64,000 bases of DNA, taken from positions 62,001 to 126,000 of the forward strand of contig JBFXJP010000004.1 in the NCBI GenBank assembly GCA_050174775.1, given 5' to 3'. The DNA comes from CAYPGJ01 sp050174775. Its GTDB lineage: Bacteria; Planctomycetota; Phycisphaerae; Phycisphaerales; UBA1924. The notes below the pieces were generated by a model that was not told where the DNA came from, searched no databases, and worked only from the letters and a program-made list of their open reading frames with translations. Positions 35,335-44,527 of this stretch are shown here, in pieces. The translations under genes were made by a program, and so were the position numbers. Position 1 is the stretch's first letter. Each line of letters begins with the position of its first letter.

Positions 35335-36378
35335 GTGCACATCCTCACCCACGGAGCGGCGGAGCCCGCTCCGGCCACAGCCACGGATGGCGATTTGGCC
35401 CAGCACTCACTCATCTCGGGACGGAGAACACTGCTTTGCGCGCTGGCGCTTGGCATGTGCGGCATGCTCGCGCGCGCAGAAGGGGGGCCCGGGGGTGGTT
35501 CCGGCGGAGGAGCGGTGGCGAACCCGCTCCGCGCCACCGAGATCCAGCCGGTCAGCCCTGTCGCGCCGCAGCAGACGACGAACAACGCGAGCTCGCCCGT
35601 CGTGGAGTACGGGCCCGCGATGCCGCAGGCCGAGCGGCCGACCGAGGCTTCCGTGGCTGCGCCGCAGACGCAGGCGCCCGTCGCGCAGCCGACAACGCAG
35701 AGCGGTGTGGAGCGCAAGCCGCTCGGTGAGCCCGGCGCCGCGCGTCTCGGCGAAGCCAATCAGGACACGCGTCCGCTGCGGCGCGAGGCCAGCGCCGAGG
35801 CCAAGAGCAGCGGGGGCCTCGGGCTCACGAGCGGAGCATCCCGGACGGTCGGTGCATTGGCCGCGGTCGTCGGGCTCATCCTGGTCGTCCGGTGGTTCGT
35901 GCGACGCATGTCGCAGCGAGTGGGGGGGCTGGCAGGCCAGCTCGGCGCCGGCGGGCGCGCGCCCTCCGGTGTGCTCGAGGTGCTGGGCCGTTACCCCGTC
36001 GGAAAGGGCCAGTCCCTCGTCCTCCTGCGTCTGGACCGGCGCGTCCTGCTGCTCTCGCAGTCCTCACAGGGATTCGCGACGCTCACCGAGATCGAAGACC
36101 CGCAGGAAGTCGCGTCGCTCGTGGTGAAGACCGCGGACGATGAGAGCGCTTCGCTCGCGGCCCGCTTCCGCTCGATCCTCTCGTCCTTCGAGCGCGATCC
36201 GAGTCTTGCCGGGGAGGTGGAGACGGTTGACGCGGGCGGACCGACGACGCTGCGTCTGGCGCGCCAGCGCCGCGCCGAGGTGATCGAAGTGACGGACACG
36301 CAGGCCGCGAAACTCTCCCCGGTCGCGTCGGTGCGCCGTCGTCTCGCGTTGCTGCGTTCGGACGAGGAGGCGGCGTGA
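35335..36378 (+). CDS. fliO: flagellar biosynthesis protein FliO
   Basis: FliO is a membrane scaffold for assembling the FliP export pore. The GTG at 35335 gives 347 aa: a hydrophobic segment (RTLLCALALGMCGMLARA, about residues 31-48), a long Pro/Ala/Gln/Thr-rich extracytoplasmic stretch, a membrane helix (VGALAAVVGLILVVRWFVRR, about 165-185) and the FliO cytoplasmic domain (LEVLGRYPVGKGQSLVLLRL, RRVLLLSQSSQGFATLTEIE). The start is not certain, and an internal one is possible. Overlap with fliP by GTGA and position before fliPQR support the call. Confidence 0.85.
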   Translation: MHILTHGAAEPAPATATDGDLAQHSLISGRRTLLCALALGMCGMLARAEGGPGGGSGGGAVANPLRATEIQPVSPVAPQQTTNNASSPVVEYGPAMPQAERPTEASVAAPQTQAPVAQPTTQSGVERKPLGEPGAARLGEANQDTRPLRREASAEAKSSGGLGLTSGASRTVGALAAVVGLILVVRWFVRRMSQRVGGLAGQLGAGGRAPSGVLEVLGRYPVGKGQSLVLLRLDRRVLLLSQSSQGFATLTEIEDPQEVASLVVKTADDESASLAARFRSILSSFERDPSLAGEVETVDAGGPTTLRLARQRRAEVIEVTDTQAAKLSPVASVRRRLALLRSDEEAA

Positions 36379-37301
36379 GACGGTGGGCCGTGCTGATCCT
36401 GACGTTCGTGATGAGCGCGCTCGCGGGCGCGCCGGCGAACGCGCAGGCGATGCACGGGCCTCCGACCGAAGCGCCCCGCGGCTCGCTCGTCCCGGGGGGC
36501 GCGTTCGGCTCCGGGGGAGGGCTCAGCGGCCTCAACCCCGTGAGCGTCCTCGAGAGCGCCGGCGACGCCCTCCCCGGCGGGGGCGGCCTCACGGGCGCGA
36601 TGAACGTCCTGGTCCTCCTCACCGTCCTCTCTCTCGCGCCCGCGATCATGATCATGTGCACGTCCTTCGTGCGCATCGTCGTCGTGCTCGCGCTCCTCAA
36701 GCAGGCCCTCGGCACCCAGACCCTTCCCCCCTCTCAGGTCATCGTCGGTCTCGCCCTCTTCATGACCTTCGTCGTCATGGGCCCCACCATCGACCGCGTC
36801 TACACCGACGCCATCGCGCCCTACCAGCGCGGCGAGATCGCCAGCCAGATCGACATGTGGGACCGCGCCAAGGGCCCGCTCCGCGAGTTCATGTTCGACC
36901 AGATCGAGGCCACCGGGAACTGGTCCAGCCTCTACATGATGCTCGAGGCCCGCGGCGTCGACGTCTCCGAGCCGGAGCGGCTCACGCGCGCCGACGTCGA
37001 CACCTTCGCGCTCATCCCGGCCTACATGCTCTCCGAGCTCAAGACCGCCTTCCTCATGGGCTTCCGCGTCTATCTCCCCTTCCTCGTCATCGACATGGTC
37101 ATCGCCAGCCTCCTCATCTCCATGAGCATGATGATGCTCCCCCCCGTCCTCGTCTCGCTCCCCTTCAAGATCCTCCTCTTCGTCCTCGTCGACGGCTGGG
37201 ACCTCGTCGTCGGCAGCCTCATGCGATCCTTCGCCGTTCGTCCAGGCCCCGGCGCGGAAGAAGCCCTCGGCGCCGCGGCCCGCTTGCTGGGAGGCGGTTG
37301 A
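36375..37301 (+). CDS. fliP: flagellar export gate protein FliP
   Basis: FliP forms most of the export pore with FliQ and FliR. The GTG start overlaps fliO. The 308-residue protein has a cleavable signal peptide (LTFVMSALAGAPANAQA), a Gly-rich linker, and then the conserved membrane core with APAIMIMCTSFVRIVVVLAL, QVIVGLALFMTFVVM, and IPAYMLSELKTAFLMGFRVY, ending with LPFKILLFVLVDGWDLVVGS. All are family signatures. Confidence 0.96.
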   Translation: MRRWAVLILTFVMSALAGAPANAQAMHGPPTEAPRGSLVPGGAFGSGGGLSGLNPVSVLESAGDALPGGGGLTGAMNVLVLLTVLSLAPAIMIMCTSFVRIVVVLALLKQALGTQTLPPSQVIVGLALFMTFVVMGPTIDRVYTDAIAPYQRGEIASQIDMWDRAKGPLREFMFDQIEATGNWSSLYMMLEARGVDVSEPERLTRADVDTFALIPAYMLSELKTAFLMGFRVYLPFLVIDMVIASLLISMSMMMLPPVLVSLPFKILLFVLVDGWDLVVGSLMRSFAVRPGPGAEEALGAAARLLGGG

Positions 37302-37303
37302 GC

Positions 37304-37573
37304 ATGGATCAGGCGATGGACCAGAGCATGCTCGATGCCGTGCGCCTCGCGCTCCTTGTCTCCATCAAGGTCGCTGCGCCCATCCTCGCGGCCGGCCTCC
37401 TCGTCGGCCTCGTCATCAGCCTCGTGCAGGCCGTCACCCAGATCCAGGAACAGACGCTCGTCTTCGTCCCCAAGATCGTCGCCATGGGCGCCGTCGCGGC
37501 CCTCCTCCTCCACTGGATCGTCCAGCGCCTCATCGAGTTCGCCGCGGAAATGTTCAACCTCACCCTCATGTGA
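37304..37573 (+). CDS. fliQ: flagellar export gate protein FliQ
   Basis: An 89-residue, two-helix protein typical of FliQ: the first helix is VSIKVAAPILAAGLLVGLVI, followed by the loop SLVQAVTQIQEQTLVFVPKI and a second helix. The ATG at 37304 lies 2 bases after the fliP stop; the open frame upstream is a shadow of fliP. It overlaps fliR by GTGA. Confidence 0.95.
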   Translation: MDQAMDQSMLDAVRLALLVSIKVAAPILAAGLLVGLVISLVQAVTQIQEQTLVFVPKIVAMGAVAALLLHWIVQRLIEFAAEMFNLTLM

Positions 37574-38418
37574 CTGAAGCCTCATCGCGCCTCACCCCGA
37601 CCATGCCCCTCGTCTACGACCATTTCCTCCCCCACATCCCCCCCTTCCTGGTCGTCCTTGCGCGCATCGGCGGTCTCTTCGTCTTCGCGCCCGTCCTCGG
37701 CTCGCCCGCGATCCCCATGCGCATCAAGGCCCTCCTCGCCGTCGCGCTCACGATGGCCATCTACCCCACCCTCGACCTCCACCGCGCCGCACAACTCCAA
37801 CTCACACTCGCCGACATGGCCCCCGTCATGGCCTCCGAAGCCCTCGTCGGTCTCGCACTCGGGCTCGTCGCGGGCCTCCCCATGCTCTCCGTCCAGGTCG
37901 GCGGCCTTCTCATGGGCCAGCAGATGGGCCTCGGCCTCGCCACCATCTTCAACCCCGCCATCGACTCCGAAGGCGACGTCGTCGGCCAGATCCTCTTCTT
38001 CTCCGCCCTCGCCCTCTTCCTCGCCGCCGGCGGACTCGAATCCCTCTTCAAAGCCGTCCTCATCTCCTTCAACACCCTCCCCCTCGGCGGATTCAGCGCC
38101 GCAGACTCCCCCGTCGCCCTCATCACCGGGCTCGTCACCTCCGGCTTCGAGCTCGCCGTCCGCGTCGCCGCCCCCGTCTTCGCCATCCTCTTCGTCGAGA
38201 CCGTCGCCTCAGGCCTCATCATGAAGACCGCCCCCCAGCTCAACATCCTCTCCCTCGGCTTCCCCATCCGCATCATGCTCGCGCTCGTCGTCGTCTACGG
38301 CTCACTCACCGCCATCCACGAGGCCTCCGGCGATGAACTCGCCCACGCCATCCGTCAAGGCTTCGAGTGGGTCGCCTCCCTCGGCTCCGCACACCCAACG
38401 CCGCAGGCAGGAGGCTGA
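37570..38418 (+). CDS. fliR: flagellar export gate protein FliR
   Basis: FliR completes the FliPQR pore. The GTG at 37570 overlaps the fliQ stop and gives 282 aa with about six hydrophobic segments. Signatures are LARIGGLFVFAPVLGSPAIP, the repeated GLPMLSVQVGGLLMGQQMGL region with FNPAIDSEGDVVG, and the end APQLNILSLGFPIRIMLALV. An ATG at 37603 is an alternative start. Confidence 0.94.
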   Translation: MTEASSRLTPTMPLVYDHFLPHIPPFLVVLARIGGLFVFAPVLGSPAIPMRIKALLAVALTMAIYPTLDLHRAAQLQLTLADMAPVMASEALVGLALGLVAGLPMLSVQVGGLLMGQQMGLGLATIFNPAIDSEGDVVGQILFFSALALFLAAGGLESLFKAVLISFNTLPLGGFSAADSPVALITGLVTSGFELAVRVAAPVFAILFVETVASGLIMKTAPQLNILSLGFPIRIMLALVVVYGSLTAIHEASGDELAHAIRQGFEWVASLGSAHPTPQAGG

Positions 38419-38420
38419 CC

Positions 38421-39491
38421 ATGCCCGAAGACCTCGGCGAACGCAGCGAAGCGCCAACCAGCAAGCGACTCTCCGACGCGCGCGAAAAGGGACAGCTCGC
38501 CAAGAGCACCGACCTCTCCTCAGCCCTCCTCCTCCTCTCCGCCGTCGGCGCCATCATCATGCTCAGCGGGCCCGTCATCGACGGCATCGGGCAGACCGTC
38601 CGCTCCGAGCTCGAGCGCGGCCTCACCGACCTCGCCTCCGACGACGCCTCCGTCATCTCCGCATTCGCCACACTCTTCGGACGCATCGGCATCATCATCG
38701 CGCCCATGCTCCTCCTCTTCGCCCTCGCGGCCTATCTCTCCCACTTCGTCCAGATCGGCTGGCTCCTCACCACCAAGCCACTCGAGCCCCAGCTCTCACG
38801 CCTCAACGTCCTCAAGGGCATCGCCAAGCTCTTCTCCAAACGCTCCCTCGCGCGCGCCGTCATCAACGTCCTCAAGGTCGCCATCATCGCCGCCGTCACC
38901 GCCTCCATCTGCAAGAACGCGCTCCCACTCATCGCGGCGCTCCCCCTCCTCGACCCCTCGCAGGCCGTCATCGCCGTCTCCGGCATCATCCTCAAGCTCA
39001 CACTCTGGCTCCTCCTCGTCCTCCTCTTCCTCGGCGTCGTCGACCTCCTCTATCAACGCTGGCAGCACACCGAAGACCTCAAGATGACCCGACAGGAGGT
39101 CAAGGACGAGCGCAAGTCCACCGAGGGCGACCCGGAGGTCAAGGCCCGCCGCATGCGCATCGCGCGCCAGATCGCACTCCAGCGACTCCGCTCCGACGTC
39201 CCCAAGGCCGACGTCATCGTCACCAACCCCACGCACTTCGCCGTCGCCCTCAAGTACGACCCCAAGACCATGCGCGCCCCGCGCGTCGTCGCCAAAGGCG
39301 CCGACTTCCTCGCGCTCCAGATCCGCAACATCGCCGCTTCCCACGGCGTGCCCATCGTCGAGCGTCCCCCCCTCGCCCGCGCCCTCTACTACAACGTCGA
39401 GGTCGGACGCGAAGTCCCTTACGAGCAGTACGAAGCCGTGGCCGAAGTGCTCGCCTACGTCTACCGGCTTGAAGGGAGACAGGCGGTCTGA
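38421..39491 (+). CDS. flhB: flagellar export switch protein FlhB
   Basis: FlhB contacts the export gate and switches substrate specificity after self-cleavage. The 356-residue protein begins with GERSEAPTSKRLSDAREKGQ, has four membrane segments, and a cytoplasmic domain with the autocleavage motif NPTH at about residues 268-271 (context VTNPTHFAVALKYD). It ends in the FlhB C-terminal motif region. Its stop overlaps flhA by one base. Confidence 0.96.
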   Translation: MPEDLGERSEAPTSKRLSDAREKGQLAKSTDLSSALLLLSAVGAIIMLSGPVIDGIGQTVRSELERGLTDLASDDASVISAFATLFGRIGIIIAPMLLLFALAAYLSHFVQIGWLLTTKPLEPQLSRLNVLKGIAKLFSKRSLARAVINVLKVAIIAAVTASICKNALPLIAALPLLDPSQAVIAVSGIILKLTLWLLLVLLFLGVVDLLYQRWQHTEDLKMTRQEVKDERKSTEGDPEVKARRMRIARQIALQRLRSDVPKADVIVTNPTHFAVALKYDPKTMRAPRVVAKGADFLALQIRNIAASHGVPIVERPPLARALYYNVEVGREVPYEQYEAVAEVLAYVYRLEGRQAV

Positions 39492-41671
39492 TGGCAACGG
39501 CCCCCGCATATCAAGGCCCCGCCTGGGCGCAGGGCATCATCCGTCACAAGGGCATCTTCGCGCCCATCGGCTTCCTGCTGATGATCGGCGTGATCGTCGT
39601 CCCCCTGCCCCCCGTCCTCATGGACGTGCTGCTGGCGGGCAACATCACCCTCTCCGCGCTCGTCCTCCTCACCGTCATCTACCTCCGAGAGCCCCTCGAC
39701 TTCTCCGTCTTCCCAGCCCTCCTCCTCGCCGTCACCCTCCTCCGGCTCACCCTCAACATCGCCACCACCAGGCTCATCCTCAGCGCCGAAGCCACCAGCC
39801 CCGAAGAGGCGCGCTACGTCGCTGGACACGTCGTCGAGGCCTTCGGCGCCTTCGTCGCCGGAAACTCCCTCGCCGTCGGCATCATCCTCTTCGTCATCAT
39901 CATCGTCGTGCAGTTCGTCGTCATCACCAAGGGCGCCACCCGAATCTCCGAAGTGGCGGCACGATTCACACTCGACGCCATGCCCGGCAAGCAGATGGCC
40001 ATCGACGCCGATCTCAACGCCGGAATGATCAACGAGCAGCAGGCGCGATCACGACGCGAACGCCTCTCCCAGGAAGCCGACTTCTTCGGCGCCATGGACG
40101 GCGCCTCCAAGTTCGTCCGCGGCGACGCCATCGCCGGCATCATCATCACCCTCATCAACATCACCGGCGGCTTCGCCATCGGCGCCATGCAGAAAGGCTG
40201 GGGCATCGCGGAGTCCGCCGACGTCTTCACCCGACTCACCATCGGCGACGGCCTCTCCTCACAGCTCCCCGCCCTCATCGTCTCCATCGCGGCAGGCCTC
40301 CTCGTCACGCGCTCCGGAGGCAGCGGAGTCTCCCTGGGCGATGACCTCGCCCGACAGGTCGTCGGCCGCCCCATCTCCCTCTTCATCACCGCGGGCTTCC
40401 TCGCCTCCCTCTCCGTCACCCCGCTCCCCATGGCCCCGCTCCTCCTCGCCGCCACCGTCCTGACCGTCACCGGCCTCGTCATGCGACGCACCGAGCAGGC
40501 CGCCAAGCGATCCAACGAAGACGCCGCCAAGAGCGAGGAAGCCAAGGCCAAGCCCGAAGCCCCCAAGGTCGAGACGCTCCTCAAGGTCGACACGCTCGAA
40601 CTCGAAGTCGGCTACGGCCTCGTCCCCCTCGTCGACGCGGGGCAGGGCGGCGATCTCCTCGACCGCATCTCCGCCATCCGAAGACAACTCGCGATGGAGT
40701 ACGGGCTGGTCATGCCCCCCGTCCGCATCCGAGACAACATGTCTCTCGAGCCCAGCATCTACCGCGTCAAGATCCGTGGCGCGTCCGTGGCCGAGGGACA
40801 GACCCATCCCGGTCGCTACCTGGCGATCGACTCAGGCCTCGCCTCCGGGCCCATCGACGGTCTCGAGACGCGCGAGCCCGCATTCGGCCTCAACGCCTAC
40901 TGGATCGACGCTTCCGCCAAGCCCCGCGCCGAAGCGCTCAACTACACCGTGGTCGACGCTTCCTCCGTCCTGGCCACCCACCTCACCGAGGTCGTCCGCT
41001 CCCACGCCGACGAACTCCTCACGAGGGAAGAGGTCAACAACCTCCTCGCGCAGCTCAAGGAAAAATCCCCCAAGCTCGTCGACGAGATCATCCCCGCCGT
41101 CATCAAGGTCGGAGAACTCCAGAAGATCCTCCAGTCCCTCCTCAGGGAGCGCGTCCCCATCCGCGACCTCGAGACCATCCTCGAAACACTCGCCGACTGG
41201 CGACCCAAGACGCAGGACCCCGACGTCCTCGTCGAGTACGTCCGCAACGCGCTCCGCAGAGTCATCTGCCAGCAGCACGCCACGCCGCCCGAGCACAACG
41301 CGGGAGACTTCACCGGCCGACACCGCGAATCCAGGCCGCGCATCGTGTGCGTCACGCTCGATCCCGGCTTCGAGGACCTCATCGCCGGCTACATCGACCG
41401 CACCAACGGCACCGCCGTCACCATGCCCCCCAAAGTGGCCAACCAGACCGCGCGCCGAATCATCGACGCCCTCAAGCCCGTCACCACCGCAGGTCATCAA
41501 CCCGTCGTCGTCGCATCGCCCCAGGTGCGCGGCGTCGTCCGTCAGATCGTCGAACCCCACTTGCCAAGCATCGTTGTCCTTGGGTACAACGAGATCGTTC
41601 CCGAAGTGGACGTCGAATCGCTCGGGCTTGTCGCTCCCCCGTCGGAGATGCAGCCCGCGTCAGCCGCATGA
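39491..41671 (+). CDS. flhA: flagellar export gate protein FlhA
   Basis: FlhA forms the nonameric ring below the export pore, uses the proton gradient and docks substrates. The 726-residue protein has eight N-terminal membrane segments, the FHIPEP-family loop (RFTLDAMPGKQMAIDADLNA), a linker near residues 335-355 and a C-terminal cytoplasmic domain (VEVGYGLVPLVD-like start, INNLLAQLKEKSPKLVDEII-like block VNNLLAQLKEKSPKLVDEII, then VPIRDLETILETLADW). All expected parts are present. Confidence 0.97.
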   Translation: MATAPAYQGPAWAQGIIRHKGIFAPIGFLLMIGVIVVPLPPVLMDVLLAGNITLSALVLLTVIYLREPLDFSVFPALLLAVTLLRLTLNIATTRLILSAEATSPEEARYVAGHVVEAFGAFVAGNSLAVGIILFVIIIVVQFVVITKGATRISEVAARFTLDAMPGKQMAIDADLNAGMINEQQARSRRERLSQEADFFGAMDGASKFVRGDAIAGIIITLINITGGFAIGAMQKGWGIAESADVFTRLTIGDGLSSQLPALIVSIAAGLLVTRSGGSGVSLGDDLARQVVGRPISLFITAGFLASLSVTPLPMAPLLLAATVLTVTGLVMRRTEQAAKRSNEDAAKSEEAKAKPEAPKVETLLKVDTLELEVGYGLVPLVDAGQGGDLLDRISAIRRQLAMEYGLVMPPVRIRDNMSLEPSIYRVKIRGASVAEGQTHPGRYLAIDSGLASGPIDGLETREPAFGLNAYWIDASAKPRAEALNYTVVDASSVLATHLTEVVRSHADELLTREEVNNLLAQLKEKSPKLVDEIIPAVIKVGELQKILQSLLRERVPIRDLETILETLADWRPKTQDPDVLVEYVRNALRRVICQQHATPPEHNAGDFTGRHRESRPRIVCVTLDPGFEDLIAGYIDRTNGTAVTMPPKVANQTARRIIDALKPVTTAGHQPVVVASPQVRGVVRQIVEPHLPSIVVLGYNEIVPEVDVESLGLVAPPSEMQPASAA

Positions 41672-41764
41672 TCCACACACGCCCAGGGGCGCGCGCCCCG
41701 AGGCGCTCAACCATCGGGACGCGTCGGCAGGAGGCCGGCGCGACGCAGGCCACGGAGGGCACGC

Positions 41765-43078
41765 GTGCTCCTGAAGACCTATAGAGCCCGCACCATCGCC
41801 GACGCCCTCGCCCGCATCAAGCAGGACCTGGGCCGCGACGCCGTCATCCTCCACACGCGCTCCCTCAAGGTCGGCTCCCTCTTCGGCTTCGGCGGCCGAA
41901 CCATGGTCGAGATCACCGCCTCCTCCGGCGTGAACGTCGCGCCCCAGCGCCGTGCGCCCGAGCCCGCGCGCGTCCCCGTGCACGCCGACGCCCTCAAACG
42001 CGCCTACGCGCAGGCCGCGCCCACTCCCACTCCCACTCCCGTCCTCGCCCCCGAGCCCGTTCCCGCTCCCAGGCCGGCGCCCAAGCCCGCCCCGCGCGCG
42101 ATCGAGCCCCCCGCGCCGCCACGCTCCATCACCGACCTCGTCACCACAGCCCCCTTCGCCCCCCAGTCCGCCAACGGGCACGCGGCCATCGAGCAGGAAC
42201 TCTCCGCGATCAAGTCCCTCGTCTCCCGCGTCCTCGCCTCCTCCACAGGCCCACGCGCCGCGCTCATGCCCGAAGCGCTCCAGCACCACTACCTCCGACT
42301 CATCGAGGCCGAGGTCGCCTCAGATCTCGCCGACGAAGTCATCGCCGCCGTACGCGACGACCTCTCACAGGGCGAATGCGCGGACACCGACGCCGTCCGC
42401 CGAGCCGTGCTCCGCCGGGTCGCGGCCTACATCCCCGTCTGCGACGAGCCCCGCGTCCCGGCCCCCGAGCGCCAGCAGGACGGTCGCCCCCGCACCATCG
42501 CGCTCATCGGACCCACAGGCGTCGGCAAGACCACGACGCTCGCCAAGCTCGCAGCCACCTATCGCCTCCGCCACGCGCGCTCCGTCGGCCTCGTCACCGC
42601 CGACACCTACCGCATCGCCGCCGTCGATCAGCTCCGCACCTACGCCAACATCATCGGCCTCCCCGTCCGCGTCGCCTCCACCCCGCGCGAGATGAAGGAC
42701 GCCTGCGCCTCCTTCAACGACCGCGACATCGTCCTCATCGACACCGCAGGCCGCTCCCCCTCCGACGCCTCGCGCCTCGACGAGCTCCGTGAGCACCTCG
42801 AGGCCGCGAAGCCCCACGAAACCCACCTCGTCCTCTCCGCCACTTCCGGCGAAAAAGCGCTCCTCGCGGCCGTCGAGCGCTTCGCTCCCCTCGCGCCCGA
42901 CCGCGTCATCCTCACCAAGCTCGACGAGGCCGTCTCCTTCGGCGTGCTCCTCAACGTCCTCAGACGCGTCGACCGCCGCCTCTCGTTCGTCACGACAGGC
43001 CAGGAAGTCCCCGACCACATCGAGTCCGGCAAGCCCGACCGTCTCGCCCGACTCATCCTCGACGGAGCCGCGTCATGA
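41765..43078 (+). CDS. flhF: flagellar SRP-like GTPase FlhF
   Basis: FlhF sets the site of flagellum assembly. The GTG start with GGAGGG upstream gives 437 aa: an N-terminal domain (KTYRARTIADALARIKQDLG), a Pro/Ala-rich linker (about residues 60-130), a four-helix N domain and a GTPase G domain with GPTGVGKTTTLAKLA at about 249-263, DTYRIAAVDQLRTYA and IDTAGRSPSD. The 93-base gap after flhA is the largest in this half of the cluster. It overlaps the next gene by ATGA. Confidence 0.94.
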   Translation: MLLKTYRARTIADALARIKQDLGRDAVILHTRSLKVGSLFGFGGRTMVEITASSGVNVAPQRRAPEPARVPVHADALKRAYAQAAPTPTPTPVLAPEPVPAPRPAPKPAPRAIEPPAPPRSITDLVTTAPFAPQSANGHAAIEQELSAIKSLVSRVLASSTGPRAALMPEALQHHYLRLIEAEVASDLADEVIAAVRDDLSQGECADTDAVRRAVLRRVAAYIPVCDEPRVPAPERQQDGRPRTIALIGPTGVGKTTTLAKLAATYRLRHARSVGLVTADTYRIAAVDQLRTYANIIGLPVRVASTPREMKDACASFNDRDIVLIDTAGRSPSDASRLDELREHLEAAKPHETHLVLSATSGEKALLAAVERFAPLAPDRVILTKLDEAVSFGVLLNVLRRVDRRLSFVTTGQEVPDHIESGKPDRLARLILDGAAS

Positions 43079-44022
43079 CCGGCGCCGCCTTCTCACCCTC
43101 CCCCCTCGCGCCCCTCGCGGGCGATCAGGCCAACGCGCTGCGACGCCTCGTCGAAGCAGGCCAGCGCGCCGGCGCACAGGTCCACTCCCCCGCCGCGCTC
43201 ACCATCGCCGTCGCCTCAGGAAAGGGCGGCGTCGGCAAGACCAACCTCTGCGTGAACCTCGCGGCCATCTTCGCGCAGTCAGGCCTTCGAGTCACCCTTC
43301 TCGACGGTGATCTCGGCCTGGCCAACGCCGACGTTCTCTGCAACGTCGTGGCCCGCAGACACTTGGGACACGTCGTCGAAGGGCGCTGCACACTCGAGGA
43401 GGTCGGCGTTGAAGCGCCGGGAGGCTTCAAGCTCATCCCGGGCGCCGGCGGCGTCGCCGCGCTCGCAGACCTCCCCGAACGAGACCTCCGCACAATCCTG
43501 TCGAGCCTCGGACGCATCGAACGCGCCACCGACGTCCTCCTCATCGATTGCGGCGCCGGCGCGGGCCGCACCGTCATGTCCTTCCTCTCAGCTGCCGACG
43601 CCTCCCTCATCGTCACCACACCCGAGCCCACCGCGCTCACCGACGCCTACGCCCTCATCAAGCTGTTCCACAACGAGGGGGGGCTCGCGGCCACGGCGGA
43701 CATCGCGCTCGCCATCAACATGGCCACATCCCCCGAAGACGGGCGCAAGGCGCACACACGCATCAACAGCGTCGCGGAGCGCTTTCTCGGGCGTTCCGCC
43801 CCGTTGGCGGGGGTCATCCCGTGGGACCCCCACGTCGGCGCCGCCGTTCGTGCGCGTTCCCCGTTCGTTCTTGCGCACCCCGCGTGCGCGGCCTCCAGAG
43901 CCCTCCGCGACGTCGCCAGAGCCATGCGGCCCCTCACGCCTCCCGCACGAGACGCACGCGCCCCCTCCGGACTGGCAAGACGATTGCTGGCCCGCATCCT
44001 CGGCGCAACCGGCGCAGGCTGA
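43075..44022 (+). CDS. flhG: MinD-like ATPase FlhG (FleN/YlxH)
   Basis: FlhG limits flagellar number by acting on FlhF and delivering C-ring parts. The 315-residue protein has the deviant Walker A GKGGVGKTNLCVNLA (about residues 47-61), then LLDGDLGLANADVLCNV and the switch IDCGAGAGRTVMSFL. These are typical of the MinD/FlhG family. It follows flhF with ATGA overlap, the normal pairing. Confidence 0.93.
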   Translation: MTGAAFSPSPLAPLAGDQANALRRLVEAGQRAGAQVHSPAALTIAVASGKGGVGKTNLCVNLAAIFAQSGLRVTLLDGDLGLANADVLCNVVARRHLGHVVEGRCTLEEVGVEAPGGFKLIPGAGGVAALADLPERDLRTILSSLGRIERATDVLLIDCGAGAGRTVMSFLSAADASLIVTTPEPTALTDAYALIKLFHNEGGLAATADIALAINMATSPEDGRKAHTRINSVAERFLGRSAPLAGVIPWDPHVGAAVRARSPFVLAHPACAASRALRDVARAMRPLTPPARDARAPSGLARRLLARILGATGAG

Positions 44023-44117
44023 TCCACATCGGCGATTTCGTGCGCCGAGCGGCTCAAGCCGCGACGCCCACCCGTCGATGAGACGGGGCTGATCGCGCAC
44101 CGCGGAGGATTCGGACG

Positions 44118-44411
44118 GTGAACAAGGGAACGCCCACAAGGATTTTCGGGGCCTGCATGGGCCTCGCGGCGTTCTTCATCGCCGTCCTCTGCGGATTGGC
44201 CGTGGACAACCCCGCAGACGTCATCCTCTCGCGCGCCATCCTCGCCATGGGCGCCAGCTGCATCCTCGGCTCCATCCTCGGCGCCGTCGCCGAACGCGCC
44301 GTCAACGAGCAGCTCCAGACGCGAGCCAGACTCCTTGCCGCTCGCGCCGCCGCGAAGGCCGCCGCGCGCAAGCGTGTTGTTGAAGACGACGAAGAACCCA
44401 TCCTCGTGTAG
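44118..44411 (+). CDS. small two-helix membrane protein, unknown
   Basis: The GTG at 44118 has GGAGG nine bases upstream and gives 97 aa: two hydrophobic segments (ACMGLAAFFIAVLCGLAV and ILAMGASCILGSILGAVAER) and a basic Ala/Arg tail ending EDDEEPILV. I do not recognise a family. It lies between flhG and the sigma gene, in the place where Bacillus-type operons carry chemotaxis genes, so a flagellar role is possible but unproven. Confidence 0.7.
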   Translation: MNKGTPTRIFGACMGLAAFFIAVLCGLAVDNPADVILSRAILAMGASCILGSILGAVAERAVNEQLQTRARLLAARAAAKAAARKRVVEDDEEPILV

Positions 44412-44442
44412 GAAATTTTTCACGTGCGCCCGCCGCATCGTC

Positions 44443-44471
44443 TTGACGAGGCGCGCCGGGCTCTGGATACT
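44443..44471 (+). promoter_or_regulatory. sigma-70-type promoter upstream of the fliA-type gene
   Basis: TTGACG (44443-44448) and GATACT (44466-44471) are 17 bases apart, close to the vegetative consensus. Transcription would start near 44478, giving a leader of about 50 bases with AAGGAGAGG before the ATG at 44528. The sigma gene could thus be expressed apart from the long operon. Confidence 0.55.
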
Positions 44472-44527
44472 GCAAGGCGGCAATCGACGCCACGGACCGG
44501 CGTCGCTCAGGTCAAGGAGAGGACCAC

